Shown here piece after piece: positions 6,641 through 14,160 of a stretch of 16,232 nucleotides of DNA; the first letter of the stretch is position 1, and every line of letters starts with the position of its first letter. The translations under genes and the position numbers were made by a program. The DNA comes from Kiritimatiellia bacterium (GTDB taxonomy: Bacteria > Verrucomicrobiota > Kiritimatiellia > RFP12 > UBA1067). The notes beneath the pieces were generated by a model. That model was not told the origin of the DNA, ran no database searches, and saw only the letters and a program-made list of their open reading frames with translations. The DNA is taken from positions 1 through 16,232 of the forward strand of contig JAGDAE010000284.1 in the NCBI GenBank assembly GCA_017959645.1, in the 5' to 3' direction.

Positions 6641-9076
6641 CTACAGTTCCCGCGATTCGATCTTGTCCACGTCGACGGAACCGGCCACCATCCCGATCTT
6701 CGGAACGCCGCCGGAGATCTCGACCGTTCCCCACGCGCCGCCCACGAACCACGGGAATCTGCCCTCGCGGACGCCGAAGCGCATCTCGCGGCCGACCGCC
6801 GAATACCAGAATCCGCTCCACGCGTTGAGCGCCCCCCAGCTCGCCATCGACCGCGCGTAGTTGTGTCCCCATTCCGGCTCGCTGTAGGGGTTGCGTTTCG
6901 CCCCGTCGTGGCGCTCGCGAATCGCCTCTATCACCTTGAGCCCGTCGCTGCCGTCGCCTTCGAGAATCATCTCGACCGCCGCGACGTATTCGAAACCGGT
7001 CATCACTTCGGAGAAATACGGAAACGGCACTTTGGGCCGTCCGCGCGGGAAGCTCGCCATCAACAGCGCCCTCTCGTCGTTTGCCGCGAAGGTGCGCATA
7101 TTGTTGAAGTGGTGCGCGAAGCCGTCGCGCCAGTTGTACTTCATCACCGATTCGCTGGCCTTTCTCACGTTCTTTTCGCTGCAGAGCCAGCCGAGGCCGA
7201 CGAGGTTGGCGAACTGCTGGCCGACGAGCTGGTCGACGAGGCAGGCCTTGCCGAGCTGGAAGTCGGGCACGTCCTCGCCCTCCGCGAGCGGACGGCGGGT
7301 CGCCGGCGAATAGATCGCCTGCTCGTAGTATTCGCCGTTGAAAAGCGTCCCGTCGGTAAATTCGCGCGCCTTCTCGCGGATCGTGCGGCACTTCTCGCCG
7401 AATTCGACGTCGCCCGTCGCCTTTGCCATCTCCTCGGCCGCCCTGAGCGCGCCCATGTACCAGAACTGCATCTGCGAATTGGGCCCGTAGTAGTTGACGT
7501 CCATCGTGTTGTGCTGCTCGCCTTCCATCACGCCGTCGGCGTCCTCGTCCCACGAACCCGGCCGCCACGCGTAGGAAAGGACGAGCTTGACGCGCGGCCA
7601 CATCTTCGCGAGCCATTCCCCGTCGCCGGAAAGCTGCCAGTCGCGGTAAACCTTCATGACGCACCCCATCTGCCCGTCGGCCGCAGGGAACGGAATTCCC
7701 TGCGTTCCGCGTTCGGCGAGCGGCAGCCCTACGCGGAAGCTCATGAACCCGTCCCCGTCGCGGGTCGCGTAGTTGAATTCGACATCGCGCATCGTGCGCG
7801 CGAGATCGGGAAAGAGAAACGCGACCGCCTGCTCGTAGTTCCACACGTGCGTGCAGTTGCCCTCGCACGTCCCCCACGTGTCCGCGCAGCCCTCCCAGCC
7901 CATCAAATGGCCGTCGGCCATCCTGAACACGGTCTGGCTCTTGAGAACCGAGAGATTGAAAAGCGCCGCTTCCTTGATCGCGTCCGGCAGGTCGCTGCCC
8001 GCGACCGTCTCCGTGAAAAGGCGGGATTTCCTCTCGAGCTCCGGCAGCTGCGGCAGTATCTTCGCCGCCGCGTCCCACGCGTCGACGTAGAGCCGTGAAT
8101 ACCAGTTGCCGACGACCGTCTGGCTCCAGCCGTAGCGGTTCGGGAAATTCCAGACGATGTGGAAGGTGAATTCGCGCGTTTCCCCCGGCGCGAGCGTCTT
8201 CTTCACCGCAAGCGTTCCGATCGGCTCGGCGTCGGGCGTCGAACGCTCCTCGAACGCGCCGTCGTCGGTGAAATCGTCCCACCAGTCGAGAATCGCGTTC
8301 CACCAGTTGTCGGTTGTCGAGTGCGTGGTGGAGGCGGTGCGGAAGCTTATGCCTTCGCTCTCCTCGGTTACGAGCGCCATCGTCCCCCAGTCGGCGCGCG
8401 GAGAGCCGGCGTCGCCCGAGGCGAAGAACACGCCGCGGTAGGCGCCGGCATCGCGATATTCATTGCGGTTGGCGCTCGACGGTTCGTGTCCCGTGAAGTT
8501 GCGCATCAGCCCCGCGATCGTGACTTCGAGCGGCCCGTCGCCGGTATTCTTCACGCTGTAGGTAAGCGTCGCGACCGGAAGCCCGCTTCCCTCCGCGTCG
8601 CCCGGCACGAACGGATTGAACCCGGTGACATCGACCTCGAACGGAAAATCCCTGTCGCGCAAATGCGCCGTACCGGCCGGAAACGACCCCGAGAACGACG
8701 CCTCGGCGAAGCGCGGGAATCCGTGGTGCACGGCCGGCGAACCGCCCCAGTGCAGAATCTCCCAGTCGTAAAGCCGCCCCTCGAGAATCGAACTGTAGGT
8801 CTTCGACCCCTTCGCGCGGATGGCGAAGAACGGCGATTCGCGGTCGCCGCCGGGCGTGGTGAATTTGCCGGGCACGTTCTGCAGCTCCCAGTCGCGAAGC
8901 TCCCCGCGGCCGCCGAGCGAGACCGAGCCGGTGCCTATGCCGCCCATCGGCAGCGCAAGCCGGTACAGATGCGCGCCGTCGTATTCACGCACCGCCGGAA
9001 ACGGCTTTACGCCCCACGCGTCGGCCTGTGCGAAACACGCCGGCGGAACAAGCAGAAACGCCAGAATTCTCTTCAT
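6641..9076 (-). CDS. Secreted GH116-family glycosidase (GBA2/DUF608-like)
   Basis: 811 residues. The ATG at 9076 is chosen over a frame extension to 9343 because it begins a signal peptide (MKRILAFLLVPPACFAQADA), has AGGAG 8 nt upstream, and lies ~25 nt after the predicted start of transcription. The N-terminal GH116 domain is marked by LPMGGIGTGSVSLGGRGELRDWELQN (~42-67). The (alpha/alpha)6 catalytic domain covers ~360-800. Candidate catalytic residues by comparison with the family are Glu405 in GTCEGNCTHVWNYEQ (nucleophile region) and Asp526 in EGEQHNTMDVNYYGPNS (acid/base region). The assignments are from motif memory, not alignment. Family members cleave beta-glucosides, beta-xylosides or N-acetylglucosaminides, including glucosylceramide; specificity is not readable here. 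It heads the exchanger-cmk-permease cluster. GDMFSF-like lipobox features are absent, so release to the periplasm or outside is expected. Confidence 0.9.
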   Translation of the reverse strand: MKRILAFLLVPPACFAQADAWGVKPFPAVREYDGAHLYRLALPMGGIGTGSVSLGGRGELRDWELQNVPGKFTTPGGDRESPFFAIRAKGSKTYSSILEGRLYDWEILHWGGSPAVHHGFPRFAEASFSGSFPAGTAHLRDRDFPFEVDVTGFNPFVPGDAEGSGLPVATLTYSVKNTGDGPLEVTIAGLMRNFTGHEPSSANRNEYRDAGAYRGVFFASGDAGSPRADWGTMALVTEESEGISFRTASTTHSTTDNWWNAILDWWDDFTDDGAFEERSTPDAEPIGTLAVKKTLAPGETREFTFHIVWNFPNRYGWSQTVVGNWYSRLYVDAWDAAAKILPQLPELERKSRLFTETVAGSDLPDAIKEAALFNLSVLKSQTVFRMADGHLMGWEGCADTWGTCEGNCTHVWNYEQAVAFLFPDLARTMRDVEFNYATRDGDGFMSFRVGLPLAERGTQGIPFPAADGQMGCVMKVYRDWQLSGDGEWLAKMWPRVKLVLSYAWRPGSWDEDADGVMEGEQHNTMDVNYYGPNSQMQFWYMGALRAAEEMAKATGDVEFGEKCRTIREKAREFTDGTLFNGEYYEQAIYSPATRRPLAEGEDVPDFQLGKACLVDQLVGQQFANLVGLGWLCSEKNVRKASESVMKYNWRDGFAHHFNNMRTFAANDERALLMASFPRGRPKVPFPYFSEVMTGFEYVAAVEMILEGDGSDGLKVIEAIRERHDGAKRNPYSEPEWGHNYARSMASWGALNAWSGFWYSAVGREMRFGVREGRFPWFVGGAWGTVEISGGVPKIGMVAGSVDVDKIESREL

Positions 9077-9100
9077 CGCCTTTTCTCCTGAAAATCGGTT

Positions 9101-9116
9101 TCGCATTATTATACCA
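9101..9116 (-). promoter_or_regulatory. Extended -10 promoter of the GH116 gene cluster
   Basis: On the minus strand TTTGG-TATAAT (hexamer 9113-9108) gives a perfect -10 with the extended TGN element and a start of transcription near 9101. No -35 is seen: its place (9131-9136) is occupied by the extended -10 of the divergent nth promoter. The leader of ~25 nt includes the AGGAG ribosome site of the GH116 gene. Confidence 0.7.
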
Positions 9117-9126
9117 AATCTTCGCC

Positions 9127-9146
9127 CGCATATGGTAGAATATGCG
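9127..9146 (+). promoter_or_regulatory. Extended -10 promoter of nth, within a 7-bp inverted repeat
   Basis: ATATGG-TAGAAT (hexamer 9136-9141) is an extended -10 that sits in a perfect inverted repeat CGCATAT-6 nt-ATATGCG. The predicted start of transcription is 9148-9149, that is at the ATG itself, and no Shine-Dalgarno is present, so the nth transcript is likely leaderless. Confidence 0.65.
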
Positions 9147-9148
9147 CC

Positions 9149-9799
9149 ATGACAGCAAAAGACATACCGGCGGTAAACCGCGCGCTGGCGAAGGAGTTCG
9201 CCGCGCATTCCGCGCCCGTAATCGAGTTGATCGAAGCCCAGACGCACGATCCGTTCTGCGTTCTCGTGGGCACGATTCTCTCCGCGCGCACCAAAGACGC
9301 ATGCACCGCCAAAGCGGTCGGACGGCTCTTCGCCGCCGCGCAAAACGGCCGGTTCGCGCCTTCAGACCTCGATGCGCTGCCTGTCGGGAAAATAGAAAAG
9401 CTCATCTACCCGGTCGGCTTCTGGCGCGACAAGGCGCGGCATCTCAAGGCGCTGCCGGGGGTCTTGCGCGAAAAATTCGGCGGCGTGCTTCCGCGCACCG
9501 TCGAGGAACTCTGCGAACTTCCCGGGGTCGGACGCAAAACCGCAAACCTCACCGTCGCCGTCGGCTTCGGCCTGCCCGCGATCTGCGTCGACGTCCACGT
9601 GCACCGCATCTGCAACCGCCTCGCGCTCGTCGACACCAAGACTCCGTTCGAAACCGAAATGGCGCTGCGCGAAATCTTGCCCAGACGGTACTGGAAAACA
9701 TGGAACTCGATTCTCGTCTCGTTCGGCCAGACGCGCTGCGGACCATTGCGCCCGCATTGCGACGGCTGCCCGGTAAAGCGGTACTGCGTCAGTCCGTAG
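9149..9799 (+). CDS. nth: Endonuclease III (DNA glycosylase/AP lyase)
   Basis: 216 residues, full length and the only plus-strand gene here. It removes oxidised pyrimidines from DNA and nicks abasic sites in base excision repair. The helix-hairpin-helix with catalytic lysine is LCELPGVGRKTANL (Lys130), and the catalytic aspartate is Asp148 in CVDVHVHRICNRL. The four iron-sulfur cysteines are Cys197, 204, 207 and 213 with the family spacing C-x6-C-x2-C-x5-C (RCGPLRPHCDGCPVKRYC). The damage-recognition stretch reads ILSARTKD. The start is the first ATG after the promoter and there is no ribosome site, fitting leaderless translation. Its 3' end overlaps the convergent DUF2851 gene by 11 bp. Confidence 0.95.
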   Translation: MTAKDIPAVNRALAKEFAAHSAPVIELIEAQTHDPFCVLVGTILSARTKDACTAKAVGRLFAAAQNGRFAPSDLDALPVGKIEKLIYPVGFWRDKARHLKALPGVLREKFGGVLPRTVEELCELPGVGRKTANLTVAVGFGLPAICVDVHVHRICNRLALVDTKTPFETEMALREILPRRYWKTWNSILVSFGQTRCGPLRPHCDGCPVKRYCVSP

Positions 9800-10952
9800 G
9801 CGATCCGAACGCGCAGCCGTCGCAGTCGGGATGGTGCACAAGGCAACATTCGCGGCGGATGCGCACGAGACCTTGGATGCATATTCCGTCGCGCGCCCAT
9901 TCTTTGCGGCCTATGTCCGGCCCGAGCACGCGCTGCGCCGTCAGTTTCGCGATTCTCGGCACGTCTTCCGGCGGCAGCCGCTGCGGCGGCGAAGCGAGGC
10001 GACCTTCCGCAATCGCCATCGGAACGACCGTGTTCGCGACAATCGCCGCCGCCCTGCCGGCGCCGACAAGCCCGCCGGCGCGAAGCGTGCGAACCATGTC
10101 ACGGCAGCCTTCCGGCGAAAAATCGGTCGCGTCGGCGAGATCGGCCGCGCCGCATTCCGAAAACAGAATCCCGGCCGCCGCCAGACGCCGCGCAGGCAGA
10201 TTGGCCGGACGCATCCCGCCGGTCTCCAGATCGCCGAATCCTCCGGCCGCGACCAGCGCGGCGGAGGCGACTTGCGGCTCCGCCACGAGTGCGCGCAGAG
10301 GAACCCTTCTCGCGATTTCGCGAAAGGCGCGCGCATTTTTCGAATATCCGAGCGCGGCCATCGTCTCGCGATAGAACACCTCGCGGCGATCACCGGCGGC
10401 AAGCAGCGACGCGAAGCGTTCGGCCTTGTCGCGCAATCGCGCCATGCCGGCCTCGCGCAGAAGCGCGAGCGCCCGCTCCCGGTCGCCTGCGAGCCGCAGC
10501 CGGCACGGGCGGTCGGCCGCCGGAGACACGCCGAACGGATATGCCTCAAGATCTATTTCCGACGGATGGAAACTCGCCTGCGCGAAACGCCCAAGATCGA
10601 TCGACACCGCGCCGCGCGGCAGATCAGGAGGTCGCTTGCCGCGCAGCCAGAACACGTGCGCCACGATGTTCCTGTAGGCGGGATTCTCCGCATGCCGGTG
10701 CTCTTTCCATGCGGACGGATGCAGATGTATCTCCACGTCTCCGCATATCCGCCTGCCAGCGCCCAGCTCCAGCACCGCTCCCGTGAAATCGGGCCCGCCG
10801 CCGCAATTCCAGTCGCCGGGATACACCACGCGAACCCTGTCGCCGCGCACGGTGGATATCTCGCGCGGGCGGATCTCGCGGTCGTACCACAACGCCTGCA
10901 GATGCCGCTCGCGCAGTTTCTCGCCGAACGTGTGCCCTCTTAGGTTTTCCAT
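9789..10952 (-). CDS. DUF2851 family protein
   Basis: 387 residues. The N-terminal family hallmarks are clear: LRERHLQALWYDREI (~13-27), RVVYPGDWNCGGGPDFTGAVL (~41-61) and GDVEIHLHPSAWKEHRHAENPAY...HVFW (~71-102). The histidine/acidic content of the GPDF and VEIH...W..H.H blocks resembles a nuclease or metal site, but no activity is established to my knowledge. The C-terminus has a cysteine cluster (RRECCLVHHPDCDGCAFG) that may bind metal or an iron-sulfur centre. The ATG at 10952 has AAAGGAG with 5 nt spacing and its own promoter at 10979-10984. It is convergent with nth and ends inside the last codons of that gene, so no separate terminator fits between them. Confidence 0.85.
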   Translation of the reverse strand: MENLRGHTFGEKLRERHLQALWYDREIRPREISTVRGDRVRVVYPGDWNCGGGPDFTGAVLELGAGRRICGDVEIHLHPSAWKEHRHAENPAYRNIVAHVFWLRGKRPPDLPRGAVSIDLGRFAQASFHPSEIDLEAYPFGVSPAADRPCRLRLAGDRERALALLREAGMARLRDKAERFASLLAAGDRREVFYRETMAALGYSKNARAFREIARRVPLRALVAEPQVASAALVAAGGFGDLETGGMRPANLPARRLAAAGILFSECGAADLADATDFSPEGCRDMVRTLRAGGLVGAGRAAAIVANTVVPMAIAEGRLASPPQRLPPEDVPRIAKLTAQRVLGPDIGRKEWARDGICIQGLVRIRRECCLVHHPDCDGCAFGSPTD

Positions 10953-10974
10953 ATGCGCTCCTTTCCACGGACGC

Positions 10975-10992
10975 GCATATTATCCCATATTT
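10975..10992 (-). promoter_or_regulatory. Extended -10 promoter of the DUF2851 gene
   Basis: On the minus strand AATATGG-GATAAT-ATGCGCG (hexamer 10984-10979) matches the extended -10 form seen five more times in the window. Start of transcription is predicted near 10972, leaving a ~20-nt leader with the AAAGGAG ribosome site. It lies immediately past the terminator of the dnaJ/tRNA unit. Confidence 0.65.
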
Positions 10993-10996
10993 CGCC

Positions 10997-11023
10997 GGAA
11001 AGAAACGTTGCATTTCCGCAACG
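10997..11023 (-). terminator. Rho-independent terminator after tRNA-Leu
   Basis: On the minus strand the hairpin CGTTGC-GGAAAT-GCAACG (11023-11006) is followed by TTTCTTTCC (11005-10997). It is 21 nt downstream of the tRNA 3' end and is the only terminator of this kind seen between rsfS and the DUF2851 gene, so it probably ends the whole rsfS-to-tRNA unit. Confidence 0.75.
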
Positions 11024-11044
11024 ATGCCGCATGCGGGCGATTCA

Positions 11045-11128
11045 TGGTGCATCCGGTGGGACTTGAACCCACACTCCTTTCGGAACGGGAACCTAAATCC
11101 CGCGTGTCTGCCGTTTCACCACGGATGC
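11045..11128 (-). tRNA. tRNA-Leu (anticodon UAG), CCA encoded
   Basis: 84 nt including genomic CCA. The acceptor stem is GCATCCG (11128-11122) with CGGATGC (11055-11049), discriminator A. The anticodon stem CGGGA/TCCCG closes the loop TTTAGGT, giving anticodon TAG, which reads CUA and other CUN codons. A long variable arm (TTCC-GAAA-GGAG) marks a class II tRNA, and the T arm is GTGGG-TTCAAGT-CCCAC. It begins only 13 nt after the dnaJ stop codon, with no clear promoter between, and is followed by a terminator, so it is probably processed from the dnaJ operon transcript. Confidence 0.96.
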
Positions 11129-11141
11129 GTAAGCCGTCGCG

Positions 11142-12323
11142 CTATTTGCGCAGCTTGTCCCGATGCGCAAAGAACACCTTCATGCGGTTGGCGAACGATT
11201 GCCGCAGGGGGAAGTTCGAATCGGTCGAGATTTTCTGGAATTCCTCGAGCGCGGCGCGCTGCCTGCGGTCTAGGTTCGCCGGAACCTCGAACACGACGCG
11301 CGCCGAAAGATCGCCTCTTTCTCCGCCGCGCAGGCTCGACACGCCCTTTCCGCGAAGCCGGAAAACCTTGCCGTTCGGGGTTCCCGGCGGCAATTTGAGC
11401 TGGGCGATGCCTTCCGGCGTCGGAACATCGACGGTTCCGCCGAGCGCCGCAAGCGCCGGAGAAACCGGAATGTCGACACCGAGATCGAGCCCGTCTCTTA
11501 TGAAAATATCGCTGTCCCTGACGCCGAGAAGGATGTAGAGATCGCCGTTTTCCCCGCCCCTCAAACCTCCTGCGCCTTTGCCGGACAGCAGCAGACGGGA
11601 ACCGGTGTCGACGCCGGCGGGAATCTTCACCGCGATGTGGCGCGGAGCGGAAACATGGCCGGATCCGCGGCACTTTCTGCACGGCTTGTCGATGATCGAC
11701 CCTTCGCCGCCGCAGTCGGGACATGTCTGCCGCACCTGGAAGAACCCGCCTCCGGAAATGACGGCCCCGCGACCGCCGCAACGACGGCACGCCACCCGTT
11801 TCGATCCGGCCGCAGCGCCGGTTCCGCCGCAATCCTGACACTGCTCGGGCAGCGTTATGTCGATCGTCCGCTCGCTTCCGAAAATCGCTTCGTCGAAGTC
11901 GATGTCGAGGCGGAACGTCATATCGTCCCCGCGCCGGGGCCCGGTCGCGTCGGCATGGCGCCGGGACTGCCCGCCGCCGCCGAAGAAACTCGAAAATCCG
12001 CCGCCGCCGCCGAACAGATTGCTGAAGATGTCGCTCAGATCGACATCCTGAAAACCCGAGAAATCGCGGCTGAAATCGAAGCCGCCAGGACCGAAATTCA
12101 CGCCCTGATGGCCGAACTGGTCGTAACGCTGGCGCTTTTCGGGATTCGACAGCACCTCGTACGCTTCGGAAATCTCGGTGAATTTTTCCTTCGCCTCGGG
12201 ATTGTCCGGATTGCGGTCTGGATGGTATTTCATCGCAAGTTTGCGGTAGGCGGACTTTATTTCGTCCGCCGTCGCCGTCTTCGCGACACCCAGAATCTCG
12301 TAGTAGTCTCTTTTCTCAGCCAT
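11142..12323 (-). CDS. dnaJ: Chaperone protein DnaJ (Hsp40, type I)
   Basis: 393 residues, full length. Domains in order: J domain at 1-70 with HPD at 34-36, which stimulates the DnaK ATPase; a Gly/Phe-rich linker at ~75-120 (SNLFGGGGGFSSFFGGGG); a zinc domain with four C-x2-C-x-G-x-G pairs at Cys162/165, 179/182, 201/204 and 215/218; and the two substrate-binding beta domains up to ~380. The start ATG at 12323 overlaps the grpE stop region by 8 nt (ATGGCTGA). Only a weak AAGG precedes it, so translation is probably coupled to grpE. dnaK is not in the window, and no CIRCE or other heat-shock operator is visible upstream. Confidence 0.97.
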   Translation of the reverse strand: MAEKRDYYEILGVAKTATADEIKSAYRKLAMKYHPDRNPDNPEAKEKFTEISEAYEVLSNPEKRQRYDQFGHQGVNFGPGGFDFSRDFSGFQDVDLSDIFSNLFGGGGGFSSFFGGGGQSRRHADATGPRRGDDMTFRLDIDFDEAIFGSERTIDITLPEQCQDCGGTGAAAGSKRVACRRCGGRGAVISGGGFFQVRQTCPDCGGEGSIIDKPCRKCRGSGHVSAPRHIAVKIPAGVDTGSRLLLSGKGAGGLRGGENGDLYILLGVRDSDIFIRDGLDLGVDIPVSPALAALGGTVDVPTPEGIAQLKLPPGTPNGKVFRLRGKGVSSLRGGERGDLSARVVFEVPANLDRRQRAALEEFQKISTDSNFPLRQSFANRMKVFFAHRDKLRK

Positions 12324-12906
12324 TTGCCTTGCCCGACGAGACGACGACCTGCGCCGCCCTCAATACCTTGTCTTTCAGCATCCACCCGCGCTTAGACTCT
12401 ATAGCGACCTTGCCCTCGGGAACCTCGTCGTTGGGCAGAGTGGCGATCGCCTCCATCTTCTCGATGTCGAGATCTTTGCCGACGCAGTCGAACGGCTCCG
12501 CGCCTTGGTCTTTGAGCGTCTTGAGCAGGCCGTCGTTCACCAGTCTCACTCCCTTGACGAATTCGTCGTCGCGGTCTTTGGCGTTCGCGAGCGCCAGCCC
12601 GAGATTGTCCACGGCCGGCAGGATCGCGCCGAGAACCTCGGCCTGCACGAACCTGAACGTGTCCTCGCGGTCGCGCGCGGCGCGTTTCTTGTAGTTGTCG
12701 AAGTCGGCGAGCAGCCGGGCGTATCGATCCTTCCAGTCCGGTTCGGCTTTCGCTTCCGGCTTCTCCGTCTCCTGCCCGGCGGCTTCTTCCGCCGCCGTCC
12801 CGTCCGGTTCCTTTTCCGCCCCAGCGTCTCCGGCGTCGTCCGGAGCCGGAGTTTTCTCCGGCCGCTCGGACTCTTCCTGCTTGGCTTTCTTGTCTTTTCC
12901 GCTCAT
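12316..12906 (-). CDS. grpE: Nucleotide exchange factor GrpE (Hsp70 cochaperone)
   Basis: 196 residues. An acidic, low-complexity N-terminal tail (~1-55, rich in Glu, Lys, Pro and Ala) precedes the coiled-coil dimer helix DRYARLLADFDNYKKRAARDRE and the beta-wing head (KVAIESKRGWMLKDKVLRAAQVVVSSG). GrpE drives ADP release from DnaK. The usual NP..HEA(I/V) segment reads DIEKMEAIA, so the conserved His is replaced by Met. The ATG at 12906 shares its A with the argG stop (TGATG); a GTG one codon earlier is possible. It overlaps dnaJ by 8 nt. Confidence 0.95.
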   Translation of the reverse strand: MSGKDKKAKQEESERPEKTPAPDDAGDAGAEKEPDGTAAEEAAGQETEKPEAKAEPDWKDRYARLLADFDNYKKRAARDREDTFRFVQAEVLGAILPAVDNLGLALANAKDRDDEFVKGVRLVNDGLLKTLKDQGAEPFDCVGKDLDIEKMEAIATLPNDEVPEGKVAIESKRGWMLKDKVLRAAQVVVSSGKANG

Positions 12907-14138
12907 CACGCTTTGATCTGGCCCGCCTTCGCGAGCATTTTGGCCTCCACCGACTGGATTTCCGCGAATCCCTGCGATGAATGCGGGTTGAGCCCGTCAG
13001 ACGCCTCCATCGAGCTGTCGGCCTCGTTGTAGATCGTAGCCTTGAGCCCGGAGAGAGACTCGAAGAAGATGTTGCCCTTGTAGAGGCCGAGAACGACCTC
13101 GGCCGTCGCCTTGTCGGCCCACACCTGTATCGCCGCCCTGGCCGCGCGCGTGGCCGGGTCGAACCAGCGCCCGTCGTAGATCTGGTCGGCGACGAACTTC
13201 GAGAGTCTCTGGAACAGACCGGTTGACCGGCGGTCCATTATGCCCTCGTAGATGTACGCCAGAGCGCGGGAGAGGACTTCCATTCCCGGCGCCTCGTACA
13301 CGCCGCGGCTCTTCGTGCCGATGATGCGGTTTTCGAGCGCGTGCTTCATGCCGATGCCGTTTCTGCCGCCGATCCGGTTCAGCTCGATCATGGTCTGGTA
13401 CGGCGTAAGCTTCTTCCCGTTCACCGCCGCGCAGCGTCCCTTCTCGAACCTGAGCGAGATCTTCTCGATCCTGTTCGGCGCCTTGTCGGGCCACACGCCC
13501 ATCGTCGGTTTGACGATGCGCATCGACGTCTCCATCTTCTCCAGCTCCTCCGCTTCGTGCGAAAGGCCGGCGAGCGTGCCGTCGGTCGAATAGTTTTTCT
13601 TCGTGCCGACGAAAGCGACGATTCCGCGCCCGGCGAGGAATTCCACCATCTGGGTGCGCCCCGGGAAGCGCTTGAGCAGATCGGGGTCGCGCCACGGGGC
13701 GTAGACGCCGAACTTCGGATCGAGCACGTTGGTGTAGCGTTCGAAACGCATCTGGTCGTTGCCGCGCCCGGTAGCTCCGTGCACAAGCGCCACGCAGCCG
13801 GCCTTCTTCATCGCCGGCAGCAGCTTCTGCACCGTCACCGCGCGGGCGATTCCGGTCGAATTCCAGTAGCCGCCGTCGTACATCGCTTGGCATTTCACCG
13901 TCTCGAAGCAGATATCGGCCATCTCTTTGGTGACGTCGACGATCGTAGTCTCGACCCCGGTCGGCGCCATCTTCTTCTTTATGTCGTTTATGTCCTTTTC
14001 GTCGGGCTGCCCGACGTTGGCGCTGAACGCCTTGACCTTCACCCCCGCGTCCTTGAGAACGCAGCAGATCGTCTTCGAATCGAGTCCGCCGGAAACGCAG
14101 ACTCCGACCGTCTTCCCTTTAAGATCGGCAAGTTTCAT
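12906..14138 (-). CDS. argG: Argininosuccinate synthase
   Basis: 410 residues. It joins citrulline and aspartate with ATP to form argininosuccinate in arginine synthesis. The PP-loop SGGLDS is at residues 16-21. Other family motifs are FSANVGQPDE (the E. coli-type second motif), GGYWNSTGIARAVTVQ, HGATGRGNDQMRFE (substrate/ATP contact), and NRIGGRNGIGMKHALENRIIGTKSRGVYEAPGME. The start has AAAGGAG 7 nt upstream, located in the 22-nt gap after the glutamine synthetase-like gene. Lying between an ammonia-assimilating enzyme and the grpE-dnaJ pair, it belongs to the nitrogen part of the operon. Confidence 0.96.
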   Translation of the reverse strand: MKLADLKGKTVGVCVSGGLDSKTICCVLKDAGVKVKAFSANVGQPDEKDINDIKKKMAPTGVETTIVDVTKEMADICFETVKCQAMYDGGYWNSTGIARAVTVQKLLPAMKKAGCVALVHGATGRGNDQMRFERYTNVLDPKFGVYAPWRDPDLLKRFPGRTQMVEFLAGRGIVAFVGTKKNYSTDGTLAGLSHEAEELEKMETSMRIVKPTMGVWPDKAPNRIEKISLRFEKGRCAAVNGKKLTPYQTMIELNRIGGRNGIGMKHALENRIIGTKSRGVYEAPGMEVLSRALAYIYEGIMDRRSTGLFQRLSKFVADQIYDGRWFDPATRAARAAIQVWADKATAEVVLGLYKGNIFFESLSGLKATIYNEADSSMEASDGLNPHSSQGFAEIQSVEAKMLAKAGQIKA

Positions 14139-14160
14139 TTTCTTTCTCCTTTTGTGAAAA

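Noticed and set aside
6407..8098. Long plus-strand open frame of 563 codons
   Set aside because: Antisense to the exchanger and GH116 genes, which have clear motifs, signal peptide and ribosome site.
9077..9343. Upstream extension of the GH116 frame by 89 residues
   Set aside because: It overlaps nth and both promoters; the signal peptide and AGGAG site fix the start at 9076.
11145..11152. Further TTTGCGCA operator copy at the end of dnaJ
   Set aside because: Single copy inside the last dnaJ codons, no partner at 22 bp and no promoter next to it; chance match.
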